In this document: positions 53,313 through 62,856 of the stretch, piece after piece
Position numbering within the stretch: position 1 is the stretch's first letter
Layout of the letters: every line of letters begins with the position of its first letter
Assembly (NCBI RefSeq): GCF_006438955.1
Contig: NZ_RCZK01000005.1
Coordinates: 124,001-188,000 of the forward strand
Direction of reading: 5' to 3'
Source: Sphingomonas oligophenolica
GTDB taxonomy: Bacteria; Pseudomonadota; Alphaproteobacteria; Sphingomonadales; Sphingomonadaceae
Length of the DNA: 64,000 bases
The notes under the pieces: generated by a model
Told to the model about the DNA's origin: nothing
What the model saw: only the letters and a program-made list of their open reading frames with translations
The model's database searches: none
Translations under genes and position numbers: made by a program

Positions 53313-55015
53313 TTCACCGCCGCCGTTTTCAGGTCGGGATGCCGCGCGTACAGGATCCGCTGTTGCAGGATCGCGAGGCAGTTCGAGGTGATCCAATAGA
53401 CCTGCAGCCCGACCGCAAACGGGGCCATGACGAACATCAGTACCCAGGGCATCAGCGCGAAGATCTGTTTCTGCGTCGCGTCCATCGGCGCGGGATTGAG
53501 CTTGAACTGGAAATACATGCTGATGCCGAGCAGGATCGGTACGACCCCGATCGCGATGAAATGCGGCGGCACGAAATGCAGCATCCCGAACAGGTTGACT
53601 GGGGTGAGCGGATCGGGCGCCGACAAGTCCTTGATCCACGCGACGAAGGGCTGGTGGCGCATCTCGATCGTTAGCATCAGCACCTTGTAGAGCGCGTAGA
53701 AGATCGGGATCTGGAGCAGGGTGGGCAGGCAGCCCGCGACGGGGTTGACCTTTTCGGTCTTGTAGAGGGCCATTACCTCCTGCTGCTGCTTGACCTTGTC
53801 GTCCTTGTAGCGTTCCTGCAGCGCCTTCATTTTGGGCTGGATCGCGCGCATTTTGGCCATCGAGGCGAACTGGCGCTGCGCGATCGGGAACATCAGCCCG
53901 CGGATCGTAACCGTCAGCAGGATGATCGCGACGCCGAAATTACCGACCATCCGGAACAGCCAGTCGAGATAGGTGAAGATCGGCTTTTCGACAATTTCGA
54001 ACCAGCCCCAGTCGATCGCCTTGTCGAGTTTGGCGACACCGCCGTCGTTCTCGTAATGCTGGAGAAGTTTGACCTCCTTGGCACCCGCGAAGAAGCGGCT
54101 GGTCTGCGAGAACTGCTGGCCCGGCGCGACTTGCTTAGGCTGATAGGTGTAATCGGCCTGGTAGCTCGATTGGTCACCGCTGCGGAACTGGCCGTCGAAC
54201 GCCGCGCCCTGATCGGGCACCAACGCGGTCAGCCAATATTTGTCGGTGAACCCGAGCCAGCCGCCCGTGGTCGAGAACTTCTCGGGCGCGTCATCGACGT
54301 CCTTGAACTTGACGCCATAGTCGGCACCGCCGTTGTGGACCGACATCGGGCCGGTGTGGATCGTCCAGCTGCCCGGGTCCTTCGACACCCCGGCGCGATT
54401 GACGAATCCATAGGGCGCGACGGGCACGGGACTCGATCCGGCGTTGAACACGGTTTGCTTGACGGTGAACATATAGCCGTCGTCGACCGCGATCTCGATC
54501 CGAAAGCGCTGGCCCGCGCCGTTCGCAGCCTCCAGCGCAACGGGGTGGCCGGGCGAAAGAACGCTCGATGACGTCGTCCACACCGTATCAGGGGCGGGCG
54601 GGGCGAGACCGTCGGTGCGCCAGCCGAACCCGGCAAAATACGCATCAGGCGCGCCCGCGGGCGACAGCAGCCGGATCGGCGGCGAATTCTTGGCGATCGT
54701 CTCCTTGTAATCGGCGAGCACGAGGTCATCGATCCGCGCGCCCTTGAGGTTGATCGACCCCTGCAGCGTCGGCGTGTCGATGCGGATCCGCGGGGTTTCG
54801 GCGATCACCGTCCGCCGATCGCGGACCGCGGCGGGGCTGTCGGCGGTGGGATCGGCATTCGGCTTGGCGACGGGCTGCGACTTGCCGTTGACGATCGTGG
54901 TCGCCGGTGGGTTCGCGGTCGGGAAGAACTTGCCCTGGATCAGCGGCCAGCCGAACAGGATCAGCGCCGCGACTACCGCGAACAGCACGAAATTCTGGCG
55001 GTCGTTGTTGTTCAA
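53309..55015 (-). CDS. yidC: Membrane protein insertase YidC
   Basis: A 568-residue inner-membrane insertase. The N-terminal segment ([18 protein letters not shown]) is followed by a periplasmic domain to about 350 and then five helices of the insertase core ([35 protein letters not shown] with the functional Arg, [22 protein letters not shown]). The TTG start at 55015 follows GGGGCAAGAT and gives the normal MNNNDRQN N-terminus. It overlaps engB by four bases. Confidence 0.96.
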   Translation of the reverse strand: MNNNDRQNFVLFAVVAALILFGWPLIQGKFFPTANPPATTIVNGKSQPVAKPNADPTADSPAAVRDRRTVIAETPRIRIDTPTLQGSINLKGARIDDLVLADYKETIAKNSPPIRLLSPAGAPDAYFAGFGWRTDGLAPPAPDTVWTTSSSVLSPGHPVALEAANGAGQRFRIEIAVDDGYMFTVKQTVFNAGSSPVPVAPYGFVNRAGVSKDPGSWTIHTGPMSVHNGGADYGVKFKDVDDAPEKFSTTGGWLGFTDKYWLTALVPDQGAAFDGQFRSGDQSSYQADYTYQPKQVAPGQQFSQTSRFFAGAKEVKLLQHYENDGGVAKLDKAIDWGWFEIVEKPIFTYLDWLFRMVGNFGVAIILLTVTIRGLMFPIAQRQFASMAKMRAIQPKMKALQERYKDDKVKQQQEVMALYKTEKVNPVAGCLPTLLQIPIFYALYKVLMLTIEMRHQPFVAWIKDLSAPDPLTPVNLFGMLHFVPPHFIAIGVVPILLGISMYFQFKLNPAPMDATQKQIFALMPWVLMFVMAPFAVGLQVYWITSNCLAILQQRILYARHPDLKTAAVK

Positions 55016-55031
55016 AATCTTGCCCCAATCG

Positions 55032-55244
55032 TCAGGGTACGGGATCGGGTCCGTACCCGCCCCAGGGATGACACCGCGCGATGCGTTTCGCCGCCAGCCA
55101 CCCCCCCTTGCGGGCGCCATAGCGGCGAAGCGCGGTGATTGCATAGGCCGAACAGCTCGGACTGTAGCGGCACGACGGGGGCAGGATCAGCGATGGCCCG
55201 AGCTGCCACCCGCGTGCGACCAGGATCAGGAGCCGTGCGATCAC
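55032..55244 (-). CDS. yidD: Membrane protein insertion efficiency factor YidD
   Basis: A 70-residue protein with the family signature [19 protein letters not shown] (three Cys), [17 protein letters not shown] and GGYGPDPVP. It assists YidC at the inner membrane. The GTG start overlaps the rnpA stop by GTGA. It ends 16 bp before the yidC start. Confidence 0.95.
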   Translation of the reverse strand: MIARLLILVARGWQLGPSLILPPSCRYSPSCSAYAITALRRYGARKGGWLAAKRIARCHPWGGYGPDPVP

Positions 55245-55789
55245 TTACTTTTCCGTTCGCCCTGAGCCTGTCGAAAGGCGTGGGCTCCAGGTGCTTCGAC
55301 AGGCTCAGCACGAACAGGAGGGGTAGAACGCCGGATCTTTGCCAGCGCCTTGGCCAGTTCGACCTTGAGATGCGCGAAATCACGCTCGATTCCGCCCTGG
55401 CGCCCGATCAGGACATGGTCGGCGCCCGGAACCCCGCTCGTCGGAAGCAGATCGCGCGCCAGCGCCCGCAAGCGACGCTTCATGCGGTTGCGAACGACCG
55501 CGTTGCCGATCTTCTTGGTGACGGTATAACCGACGCGCATCGCCGGATCATCGTCGCGGCGATCGCGCACCAGCAGGACGAAGCCCGGCATCGGTGCGCG
55601 CTTGCCGCTGTTCGCCGCGAGGAAATCGCGGCGTTTCGAAATTACATTTATGCCGAGAGCTTCTTGCGGCCGCGGTTGCGGCGCGCGCGAATCACCGACC
55701 GGCCGCCGACCGTCGCCATCCGCGAGCGGAAGCCGTGACGGCGTGCCCGCACTAGGTTGCTCGGCTGAAAGGTCCGCTTCATGGGTCAT
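55241..55789 (-). CDS. rnpA: Ribonuclease P protein component, unusual start and tail
   Basis: The conserved core is [25 protein letters not shown] and [21 protein letters not shown] (the RNR motif), about 110 residues, which binds the RNase P RNA for tRNA 5' maturation. Between the rpmH stop and the core there is no ATG, GTG or TTG in frame. The only canonical start in this frame is ATG at 55789, seven bases upstream of the rpmH ATG, giving a 182-residue protein that overlaps all of rpmH, as in Thermus. Otherwise ATT at 55642 (133 residues) would be needed. The last 25 or so residues ([20 protein letters not shown]) are encoded by a REP palindrome. Confidence 0.88.
   Translation of the reverse strand: MTHEADLSAEQPSAGTPSRLPLADGDGRRPVGDSRAPQPRPQEALGINVISKRRDFLAANSGKRAPMPGFVLLVRDRRDDDPAMRVGYTVTKKIGNAVVRNRMKRRLRALARDLLPTSGVPGADHVLIGRQGGIERDFAHLKVELAKALAKIRRSTPPVRAEPVEAPGAHAFRQAQGERKSK
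55253..55318. repeat. Dispersed REP-like palindrome, copy 4, inside rnpA
   Basis: Arms CGCCCTGAGCCTGTCGAAAG and GTGCTTCGACAGGCTCAGCA. Unlike the other copies it lies within a reading frame and encodes most of the RnpA C-terminal tail, ending four codons before the stop codon. Confidence 0.9.
55648..55782 (-). CDS. rpmH: Large ribosomal subunit protein bL34
   Basis: A 44-residue, Arg/Lys-rich protein: [18 protein letters not shown], then [19 protein letters not shown] and the KKLSA end. GAGGA stands seven bases before the ATG at 55782. The whole gene lies inside the longest rnpA frame, read in a different frame. The order rpmH-rnpA-yidD-yidC is the normal one. Confidence 0.95.
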   Translation of the reverse strand: MKRTFQPSNLVRARRHGFRSRMATVGGRSVIRARRNRGRKKLSA

Positions 55790-55871
55790 TCCTCGATACG
55801 TCTGAATAGAAAATGGCCGCCACGCGGGACGGCCTTGCTGAGGGTGCGCTTAGCGAGGAGGGGGCGATAAG

Positions 55872-56171
55872 TCAATTCGCGCTCGGGGCATCGGCGAGCT
55901 CGCGTGATCGCTGCTTGTCGCGTGCATGACGCCGAAGCGCGGATCGGCGTCGCATCGTGCGATCGAGCAAGCTGCCGATCCTGGGCCAACGCCGTTTGGC
56001 GCGCGCAAACCGCAGCCGCGCCCAGCGCGAATTGCGGAGAATGAGGATCAGCCCACCCGCGAACAGGAAAATCCCCCCCGGCCCCGGCAACGGCCCGATC
56101 ACGCCCGCGCCGATGATCAGCAACACCCCGATCACGAGCTGGACGATGCGGCTGACGGGGTGGCGGGTCAT
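55872..56171 (-). CDS. Small membrane protein with PGPGG motif
   Basis: A 99-residue protein with two hydrophobic helices (about 9-26 and 33-47) joined by GPLPGPGGIFLFAGG, resembling the PGPGW family of putative transmembrane proteins, followed by a very basic cytoplasmic tail (RWARLRFARAKRRWPRIG). Function unknown. It is downstream-facing from yifB (divergent, 127 bp apart) and 89 bp upstream of rpmH on the same strand. Confidence 0.75.
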   Translation of the reverse strand: MTRHPVSRIVQLVIGVLLIIGAGVIGPLPGPGGIFLFAGGLILILRNSRWARLRFARAKRRWPRIGSLLDRTMRRRSALRRHARDKQRSRELADAPSAN

Positions 56172-56298
56172 CGGCCACACGTGGGTGCGCTGTGGTGGAT
56201 CGGCAAGACGGCGGCCCGGACCGTGGCCCAGTGGACGGTAAGGCCGTTTCCCCGCTTGCGAAAACGCGTATGAACGGGAGGTGACGGGGGGGACGGTG

Positions 56299-57807
56299 AT
56301 GGTGGCGATCGTGCAGACGGTGGCGTATCTGGGGCTCGAAGCGCGCGGCGTCGAGGTGCAGGTGCAACTCATCCCCGGCCTGCCCGCATTCAATGTCGTC
56401 GGGCTGGGCGACAAGGCGGTCGGCGAAAGCCGCGAACGGGTGCGCGGCGCGATTGCGGCGATGGGGCTGGCGTTGCCGCCCAAGCGGATCGCGGTGAACC
56501 TCTCCCCCGCCGATCTGCCCAAGGAAGGATCGCATTTCGACCTGCCGATCGCGCTGGCGCTGCTCGGCGCGATGGGTGTCGTCGATGTCGAGGCGCTGGC
56601 GGATTACGTCGTGGTCGGCGAACTCGGGCTCGATGCCCGGATCGCGCCGTCGCCCGGCGTGTTGCTCGCCGCGCTCCATGCGAGCGCAGAGGGCAAGGGG
56701 CTGGTCTGCCCCGCCGCGCAAGGATCCGAGGCGGCGTGGGCGGGGTCGGTCGAGGTGCTGGCGGCGCCCGACCTGCTGGCGCTGATCAACCATTTCAAGG
56801 GACATGGCCTGCTCAGCCCGCCGCCGCCGGGCGAGGCGGACGATGCGGTCCACGGCCCCGACCTCAACCAGGTGAAGGGACAGGAGACCGCCAAGCGTGC
56901 GCTGGAGATCGCCGCCGCCGGGGGGCACAATTTGCTGATGTGCGGGCCGCCGGGGGCGGGCAAGTCGCTGATGGCCGCGTGCCTGCCGGGAATATTGCCA
57001 CCGCTCGATGCCGCCGAGGCGCTCGAGGTGTCGATGGTGCAATCGGTCGCGGGGACGCTGATGGCGGGGAAGCTGACCCGCAACCGCCCGTTCCGCGCCC
57101 CGCATCACTCGGCGTCGATGGCGGCGCTGACCGGGGGTGGGCTCAAGGTGAAGCCGGGCGAGGTCAGCCTTGCGCATCTGGGGGTGCTGTTCCTCGACGA
57201 GTTGCCCGAATTCCAACGCGCGGTGCTCGATTCGCTGCGGCAGCCGCTTGAGACCGGCACGGTCAGCGTCGCGCGCGCCAACGCGCATGTGACCTTCCCT
57301 GCACGCGTCCAGTTGATCGCGGCGATGAACCCCTGCCGGTGCGGGCATTTGGGCGACGCCAGCCTGGCTTGTGCGCGCGCGCCGCGCTGCGCGGCCGATT
57401 ACCAAATGAAGGTGTCGGGGCCGCTGATGGACCGGATCGACCTGCACGTCGATGTCGCCGCGGTGAGCGCCGCCGACCTCGCTCTGCCACCCCCGGCAGA
57501 GGGATCGCGCGACGTCGCCGCCCGGGTCGCCGCGGCGCGGCGGGTCCAGGCGGACCGGTATCGCGACGCGGCGGTGCGGACCAACGCGGAGGCCGATGGC
57601 GCATTGCTCGATACGGTCGCGACACCGGACGAACCGGGGCGCCGGTTGCTCGCGCAGGCCGCCGAGGCGACGCGGATGTCGGCGCGCGGCTATTCGCGGG
57701 TGCTCCGCGTCGCGCGGACCATCGCCGATCTCGCGGACAGCGACGCGGTCGGTCGAATCCACATCGCCGAGGCGCTGAGCTATCGCCGCCGCGCGCCGGT
57801 GAATTGA
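56299..57807 (+). CDS. YifB/ComM-family Mg-chelatase-like AAA ATPase
   Basis: A 502-residue protein. The N-terminal Lon-protease-like S5/S14 fold (GLEARGVEVQVQLIPGLPAFNVVGL) is followed by the AAA+ ATPase with Walker A CGPPGAGKS (about residue 218), Walker B VLFLDELPE and sensor segments (AAMNPCRCG), and a Cys-containing insert. Related ComM is a branch-migration helicase in natural transformation. ATG at 56299 follows a poly-G ribosome site; GTG at 56281 is in frame. Confidence 0.9.
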   Translation: MVAIVQTVAYLGLEARGVEVQVQLIPGLPAFNVVGLGDKAVGESRERVRGAIAAMGLALPPKRIAVNLSPADLPKEGSHFDLPIALALLGAMGVVDVEALADYVVVGELGLDARIAPSPGVLLAALHASAEGKGLVCPAAQGSEAAWAGSVEVLAAPDLLALINHFKGHGLLSPPPPGEADDAVHGPDLNQVKGQETAKRALEIAAAGGHNLLMCGPPGAGKSLMAACLPGILPPLDAAEALEVSMVQSVAGTLMAGKLTRNRPFRAPHHSASMAALTGGGLKVKPGEVSLAHLGVLFLDELPEFQRAVLDSLRQPLETGTVSVARANAHVTFPARVQLIAAMNPCRCGHLGDASLACARAPRCAADYQMKVSGPLMDRIDLHVDVAAVSAADLALPPPAEGSRDVAARVAAARRVQADRYRDAAVRTNAEADGALLDTVATPDEPGRRLLAQAAEATRMSARGYSRVLRVARTIADLADSDAVGRIHIAEALSYRRRAPVN

Positions 57808-57931
57808 CGCCAGACGGTTGCGACGGCGGGCCGTGGGTGGTCGCGGGAAAGCATCGCGCGATCAAACCGTGGAATCGAACACCCCGCTTGCGTCAGCGAC
57901 GCGGCGAGCGCGTCGGCAAGAACCGAACAAC

Positions 57932-58516
57932 TCAGTTAATCGGCTGCTGCGTGTCGATCCCTGCGCTGGCGTCGGTCTGCGGTGCGGGAGGAGCGGCGCC
58001 CGCTTCCTGATATGACGGCAGATCGGGCGCGCCGGTCGGAGTTGGCCTTGCCTCCAGCCTGGTGATCATCGCCTTCATCTCGGCAATTTCGCGCACCTGC
58101 GCGTCGATGATGCCGTCAGCCAGCTTGCGGACTTCGGGATCCTTGATATGGGCGCGCTCGCTGGTCATGATTGCGATCGAGTGATGCGGGATCATCGCCT
58201 TCATGTAGGAGACGTCATCGACCGTCTCCTGACTACGGACCAGCCACAGTGCGCCCGCGAAGACGACGACGCTGCCCGCGATGATCGCCAGGTTGACTCG
58301 CCGGTTCGAATACATCGACCACATGAAGCCGATCATGATGATCGCCATCACCGCACCCATGTAAATCGCCATCCAGGTGCGCGTCTGGCTGTAGAAGGCG
58401 TGGCTGAGCGCATAGGTGTTGAGATACATCAGACCGAACATCACGACGGTTGATGTCGCGATCATCGCCGCGAACCGGGCATAGCCCATCGTCATACTGC
58501 CCTGTTTGTCCTGCAT
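57932..58516 (-). CDS. DUF305-family membrane protein
   Basis: A 194-residue protein. Three membrane segments lie at about 13-30, 45-66 and 73-93, followed by a periplasmic DUF305 domain with the motif YMKAMIPHHSIAIMTSERA and further Met/His-type residues. DUF305 proteins accompany copper and silver resistance genes and may bind metal. AAAGGAG precedes the ATG. It is the last gene of the copper-related run, 43 bp after the cytochrome c gene. Confidence 0.88.
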   Translation of the reverse strand: MQDKQGSMTMGYARFAAMIATSTVVMFGLMYLNTYALSHAFYSQTRTWMAIYMGAVMAIIMIGFMWSMYSNRRVNLAIIAGSVVVFAGALWLVRSQETVDDVSYMKAMIPHHSIAIMTSERAHIKDPEVRKLADGIIDAQVREIAEMKAMITRLEARPTPTGAPDLPSYQEAGAAPPAPQTDASAGIDTQQPIN

Positions 58517-58559
58517 AGTTACTCCTTTGATGGGGTCGATCACGCGCCGCAACGCGCGA

Positions 58560-59153
58560 TCAATGGTGATGATCTGCCCCGTGACCGTGGGCCGCCTCAC
58601 CCATCATCTCGTCGTGATCGGCGGGCGCGCTGGCGATGGCGGCCTGATATTGCGCGGGGGTCATCGTCGGCAGGCGGCGCAGGAATGCGACCATGTCCCA
58701 GATCAGCGGATCGGGATGGGTTCGCCCCCAGGCGGGCATCGCGGTCAATTTGACGCCGTGCTTGATGATCCAGAATTGCTGCGCGGGGTTCATGTCCTGC
58801 GACTTGGCGAGTTCGGGGGCCTGAGGGTACAGCCCCTGGCTCAGTTCGCTCCGCTCCAACCCTGGGCCGAGATGGCAGCCGGTACACATTTCGGCGTACA
58901 ACCCGGCACCGCGGTCGAGCCGCGCCGGGGAGGCCAGATCGGCGGGCACCGTGATGGCACGCGCGCGCACCGTGATCGATCGGTCGCGGACGCGTTCGAG
59001 CAGTGCATGAACGGGCGCGGTATGCGGCGCATCGGCGGCAACGTCATACGCGCCGACCTGGACCGCGATCGCACTGACCAGGATCACGAGCGCGATGGCC
59101 ACCGCGACGAATCCCAAGCTCGGGAAATGACGCCGGAAAAAATCATTGGTCAT
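58560..59153 (-). CDS. Membrane-anchored cytochrome c with His-rich tail
   Basis: A 197-residue protein with an N-terminal anchor (GFVAVAIALVILVSAIAV) and one haem site CTGCH at about residue 91. LTAMPAWGRTHPD supplies the probable Met axial ligand. The C-terminus GHGADHHH is metal-binding in appearance. It lies between copB and the DUF305 gene (11 and 43 bp), so it may pass electrons from the copper oxidase or to a periplasmic partner. Confidence 0.9.
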   Translation of the reverse strand: MTNDFFRRHFPSLGFVAVAIALVILVSAIAVQVGAYDVAADAPHTAPVHALLERVRDRSITVRARAITVPADLASPARLDRGAGLYAEMCTGCHLGPGLERSELSQGLYPQAPELAKSQDMNPAQQFWIIKHGVKLTAMPAWGRTHPDPLIWDMVAFLRRLPTMTPAQYQAAIASAPADHDEMMGEAAHGHGADHHH

Positions 59154-59164
59154 TGTTCGTAACC

Positions 59165-60304
59165 TCAGAACCAGAAGTGGACGCCAGCGACGAAGCTGGT
59201 CGTCGTCGGATCCTCGCCATCGGCGCGGGCGAAATCGGCGGTCCGCCCAACCTTCGCCTGATAGGACACGCCGACATAGGGCGCGAATTCGCGGCTGATC
59301 TCGTACCGTAACCGCAGCCCAAGTTCGGCGTCGACGAGGCCCGCACCATAGCGGTTCTCGGGCACGTCCTGCGCGGCGAGGTTGAGCTCGACGCGGGGTT
59401 GAAGGATCAGGCGCTGGGTGAGCCGCTGGTCGTAATAGCCTTCGAGTCGTCCCAGCACATCGCCCCGGTCCGACAGGAAGGCCGCGCCTTCGAGATCGAA
59501 CATATAGGGGGCCAGCCCTTCGAACCCGACGGTCGCATAGGTTCGGGTCGGTGAGGGCTGGAAGTCGTGACGAACGCCCGCCTGCAGGTTGAAATAGGGA
59601 CCGATCGCGCGGCTGTAGAGCGCCTGGAGTTCGGCGCTCTCGACGCCCTTGTTGAAGGCGCCTTCGCCTTCGGTCTTGAGCACCAGCCGATCGAGATCAC
59701 CCCCGAACCAGGCCTCGCCATCCCAGCGATAGCCGTCGTGGCCGTTGCGGACCTGCAGCTCGGCAAGGTTGAACATCACCTTTGCAAACCGCTGTCCGCC
59801 CTGCTCCCGCATCATCTCTTCACGCGCCTCGGTCATCGCGTCGGCGGGGTAGAAGCGGTCGGCATAATGGTCTGCGGGGGGCATCGGCGCCGGTGCATCG
59901 CCCGCGGCAAGCGCGGTGCCGGTCTTCGCGCCGATCGACATCGCCATGGCCTGGTCCTGGTCGCCGGCTCCCATCGCCATCCCGGACCTCGGCGCTTCCT
60001 TGCCCGGCATCGTCCCCGGGTCCATCGCCCCGTGATCCATCGCCCCGTGATCCATCTGCGCCATCGGCTGGTCGGTGGTTGAGTTCGGCTTCGTTGTCAC
60101 GCGGCGGGCAGGCTTAGCGATCGGGCTTTTCGCAGGCGGCTTCTTCGCGGCGGGTTTGGCGACGGGTGGCTTGGCGACGGATGGCCTGGCCGGGGGCATT
60201 TTCATGCCGGGCATCATCATCCCCGGCATCGAATGATCCTGCGCCAGCGCCGGGGAGGCCGCGACCGCGACCGCCGCGACCGCGATCGTCAACACCCGGC
60301 TCAC
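59165..60304 (-). CDS. copB: Copper resistance protein CopB
   Basis: A 379-residue outer-membrane protein. After a signal peptide (GTG start, VLTIAVAAVAVAASPALA), the first 140 residues are Met/His/Pro/Lys-rich, with DHSMPGMMMPGMKMPP and MDHGAMDHGAMDPGTM repeats suited to copper binding. The rest is the CopB beta-barrel (FAKVMFNLAELQVRNG, GYRWDGEAWFGGD, to the C-terminal aromatic VAGVHFWF). The GTG overlaps the copA stop by GTGA. An AKKPPAK-type basic stretch links the parts. Confidence 0.94.
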   Translation of the reverse strand: MSRVLTIAVAAVAVAASPALAQDHSMPGMMMPGMKMPPARPSVAKPPVAKPAAKKPPAKSPIAKPARRVTTKPNSTTDQPMAQMDHGAMDHGAMDPGTMPGKEAPRSGMAMGAGDQDQAMAMSIGAKTGTALAAGDAPAPMPPADHYADRFYPADAMTEAREEMMREQGGQRFAKVMFNLAELQVRNGHDGYRWDGEAWFGGDLDRLVLKTEGEGAFNKGVESAELQALYSRAIGPYFNLQAGVRHDFQPSPTRTYATVGFEGLAPYMFDLEGAAFLSDRGDVLGRLEGYYDQRLTQRLILQPRVELNLAAQDVPENRYGAGLVDAELGLRLRYEISREFAPYVGVSYQAKVGRTADFARADGEDPTTTSFVAGVHFWF

Positions 60305-62163
60305 GCCGCCTTCCCCTTGGGCCGGACGCTCACGGTGCGCATCATCCCGGCATGCATGTGGTAAAGCAGGTGGCAGTGGAACGCCCAATCGCCAACCGCA
60401 TCGGCGGTAAGATCCCACGTCACCTTGCCCCCCGGCTGGACGATCACGGTATGCTTGCGCGGCGCATGATCGCCATGCCCAGTTACGAGTTCGAAAAAGT
60501 GGCCGTGCAGATGGATCGGATGCGCCATCATCGTATCGTTGATCAGCGTGACGCGGACCCGCTCACCCTCGGTGAACGCGAACGGCTCCATCGTGTCGGA
60601 CATCTTCACTCCGTCGAACGACCACATGAACCGCTCCATGTTGCCGGTCAGGTGGATGTCGAGCGTGCGCGACGGCGCGCGGACGTCGGGATTGACGTCG
60701 AGCGCGATCAGGTCGCGATAGGTCAGGACGCGATGGCCGACGTCCTCCAGCCCCTGCCCCGGATAGTCGGTGCGATCGGCCGGCATCGCGGCGATCGTCG
60801 CGACCCCGGCGGATTTCTTGACGCCCGGCGCGTGATCGAAATCACGCATCGACATCTCACCCATCGCCATGCCGCCGTGATCAATTCCGGCCATCGCGCC
60901 CATATCCATCGCACCCTGCTTCATGGCGGGCATCGCCATGTCGCCCATCGGTGCGGCGGCGACGGTGGCGAGGGCGGCGGAGGCGTTCTGCTCGGCGGTC
61001 GGGTCGATCCCGCGGTCGCCCGCCATGCCGCCCATCGCCATGCCGCCCATGTTCATTCCCATGTCGGTCATCGTCGCGAGCGGCCGGTCGCGCAGCGCGG
61101 GGACGGGTGCGACCATCCCCGCGCGCGGGGAGAGCGTGGCGCGCGCCATGCCCGATCGATCGACGCTTTCGCCGACCAGCGTTAACGCGCGGTCCTCGGT
61201 CGGCACGACGATCGCGTCATAGGTCTCGGCGACCCCGATCTGGAACTCGTCCACGCTCACCGGCTTCACGTTCAGTCCGTCGGCCTGGACGATCGTTAGC
61301 GGAAGTCCCGGAATCCGGACGTTGAAGGTCGTCATCGACGAGGCGTTGATGATCCGCAGCCGCACGCGTTCGCCGGGCGTGAACAACGCGGTCCAATTGT
61401 CGCGCGGGCCGTGGCCGTTGACGAGATACGTATAGGCCGCGCCGGTACCGTCGGCGATGTCGGTTGGTTCCATCCGCATCCCGCCCCACTTCAGCCGTTC
61501 CGCCGCCTTCTGATCGTCGCCCGCGATCAGCCCCGACAACGTCTGTTTCTGGCGGTTATAATAGCCCGACATCAACTTCATGTGGCGGAAGATGACGTCG
61601 GGGCTTTCCTGGCTGTGGTCCGACAACACGATGACGTGCTCGCGGTCGTACCCAATCGGGTCGACGCCCGCGGGATCGATCACGATCGGGCCGTAATGCC
61701 CCAGCTGCTCCTGCAACCCTGAATGGCTGTGATACCAATAGGTGCCCGCCTGACGGATCGCGAATTCATAGTCGAAGGTCGAGCGCGGCTTGATGCCGGG
61801 AAACGAGATTCCCGGCACGCCGTCATATTGCATCGGTACCAGCAGCCCGTGCCAGTGGATCGAACTGTCCTCGTCGAGATCGTTGGTGACGCTGAGCCGC
61901 ACCGTCTGGCCTTCGCGCAACCGGATCAGCGGCCCGGGCACGACGCCGTTCAGCCCGATCGCGTTCGAGCGATGCCCGTCGATCATCATCGTCTGGCGCG
62001 CGATCCTCAGCGCGATCGTGTCTCCCGCGACGGTCGGCAGCGGTGCGACGATGCCCGGCGACACGCTCTGCGCCCAGGCGGGCAGCCAGGCGATAAGGCC
62101 GACTCCCGCCGCGCCGATGCTCGCACCGCGTAACAGCTGGCGACGATCGATAATGCTGTTCAT
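60301..62163 (-). CDS. copA: Copper resistance multicopper oxidase CopA
   Basis: A 620-residue periplasmic multicopper oxidase with a Tat signal (IDRRQLLRGASIGAAG). Copper sites: SIHWHGLLVP, TYWYHSHSGLQ, HPIHLHGHFFEL and FHCHLLYHMHAGM, giving types 1, 2 and 3. Between is a Met-rich insert (about 360-450; MTDMGMNMGGMAMGGM) typical of CopA/CueO Cu(I) binding. It oxidises Cu(I) to the less harmful Cu(II). GGAGG precedes the ATG at 62163; an earlier ATG at 62202 is less likely. The regulator genes end 111 bp upstream. Confidence 0.96.
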   Translation of the reverse strand: MNSIIDRRQLLRGASIGAAGVGLIAWLPAWAQSVSPGIVAPLPTVAGDTIALRIARQTMMIDGHRSNAIGLNGVVPGPLIRLREGQTVRLSVTNDLDEDSSIHWHGLLVPMQYDGVPGISFPGIKPRSTFDYEFAIRQAGTYWYHSHSGLQEQLGHYGPIVIDPAGVDPIGYDREHVIVLSDHSQESPDVIFRHMKLMSGYYNRQKQTLSGLIAGDDQKAAERLKWGGMRMEPTDIADGTGAAYTYLVNGHGPRDNWTALFTPGERVRLRIINASSMTTFNVRIPGLPLTIVQADGLNVKPVSVDEFQIGVAETYDAIVVPTEDRALTLVGESVDRSGMARATLSPRAGMVAPVPALRDRPLATMTDMGMNMGGMAMGGMAGDRGIDPTAEQNASAALATVAAAPMGDMAMPAMKQGAMDMGAMAGIDHGGMAMGEMSMRDFDHAPGVKKSAGVATIAAMPADRTDYPGQGLEDVGHRVLTYRDLIALDVNPDVRAPSRTLDIHLTGNMERFMWSFDGVKMSDTMEPFAFTEGERVRVTLINDTMMAHPIHLHGHFFELVTGHGDHAPRKHTVIVQPGGKVTWDLTADAVGDWAFHCHLLYHMHAGMMRTVSVRPKGKAA

Positions 62164-62274
62164 GGGCCTCCAAGGTGCTGCAATAGAATGATTCATCTCC
62201 ATTACGCACCAAGGGTCCGGACCCCTCAGCTGCCAAGAATTATTCGTGACAGCGCGCGAACTAAAGACCGAATG

Positions 62275-62856
62275 TCAGCTCGCGAGGATCTCGACGAGCT
62301 TTGCGCGTGCGCGCCGGATGCGGGTTTCGACCGCCTTTTCGCTGATCGACAATATCTCGGCGGTCTCCGCCTGGCTCATGCCCTCGATCGTGTGCAGGAC
62401 CAGCGGCTCGCGCATCGACGCGGGAAGGTCGCGCACCGCTCGTTGCAGGCGTACCAGTTCCTGTCGATCCGCCTCCTGGTGTTCGGGCGATGGCCGGTCG
62501 GACGCGATGTTTTCGATGTTGTCATCGATCGGCCGCGCGAACCATAGAGCCCGCCGTACGGCTCGGCGCCGCCCCCAATCGCGACACTTGTTGATCGCGA
62601 TGGCCGCCAGCCATGCGCGGATCGATCGTGCCGCATCGTAGCGACGCAGCGCGCGGTGTGCCGACAGGAATGTTTCCTGGACGAGATCAAGAGCCTCATC
62701 GGCATCGCCGATATTGCCGACGACCAGCCGGTAGATCATGGTCCGATGCCGGTTCATGATCTCGGCGTAGGCCGCGTCGCGTCCCGCAATACTCAACGCG
62801 ACCAACTCGTCATCAGTGAGCAACGACAGGTCCAGCCGCGTCGCCGGGTTCGTCAC
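62275..62856 (-). CDS. ECF sigma factor, CnrH-like
   Basis: A 193-residue group IV sigma factor (CnrH of Cupriavidus is 191). Region 2 is at about 20-90 (GDADEALDLVQETFLSAH, IRAWLAAIAINKCRDWGRRR), region 4 at about 135-185 (LPASMREPLVLHTIEGMSQAE, LSISEKAVETRIRRARAKL). The GTG start overlaps the sensor gene by GTGA. It is inferred to be held by the CnrY-like protein and to transcribe the copA operon and possibly its own module. Confidence 0.93.
   Translation of the reverse strand: MTNPATRLDLSLLTDDELVALSIAGRDAAYAEIMNRHRTMIYRLVVGNIGDADEALDLVQETFLSAHRALRRYDAARSIRAWLAAIAINKCRDWGRRRAVRRALWFARPIDDNIENIASDRPSPEHQEADRQELVRLQRAVRDLPASMREPLVLHTIEGMSQAETAEILSISEKAVETRIRRARAKLVEILAS

Noticed and set aside
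55786..57762. A 658-codon minus-strand frame opposite yifB
   Set aside because: YifB on the plus strand has full AAA+ motifs; the antisense product is shadow sequence.
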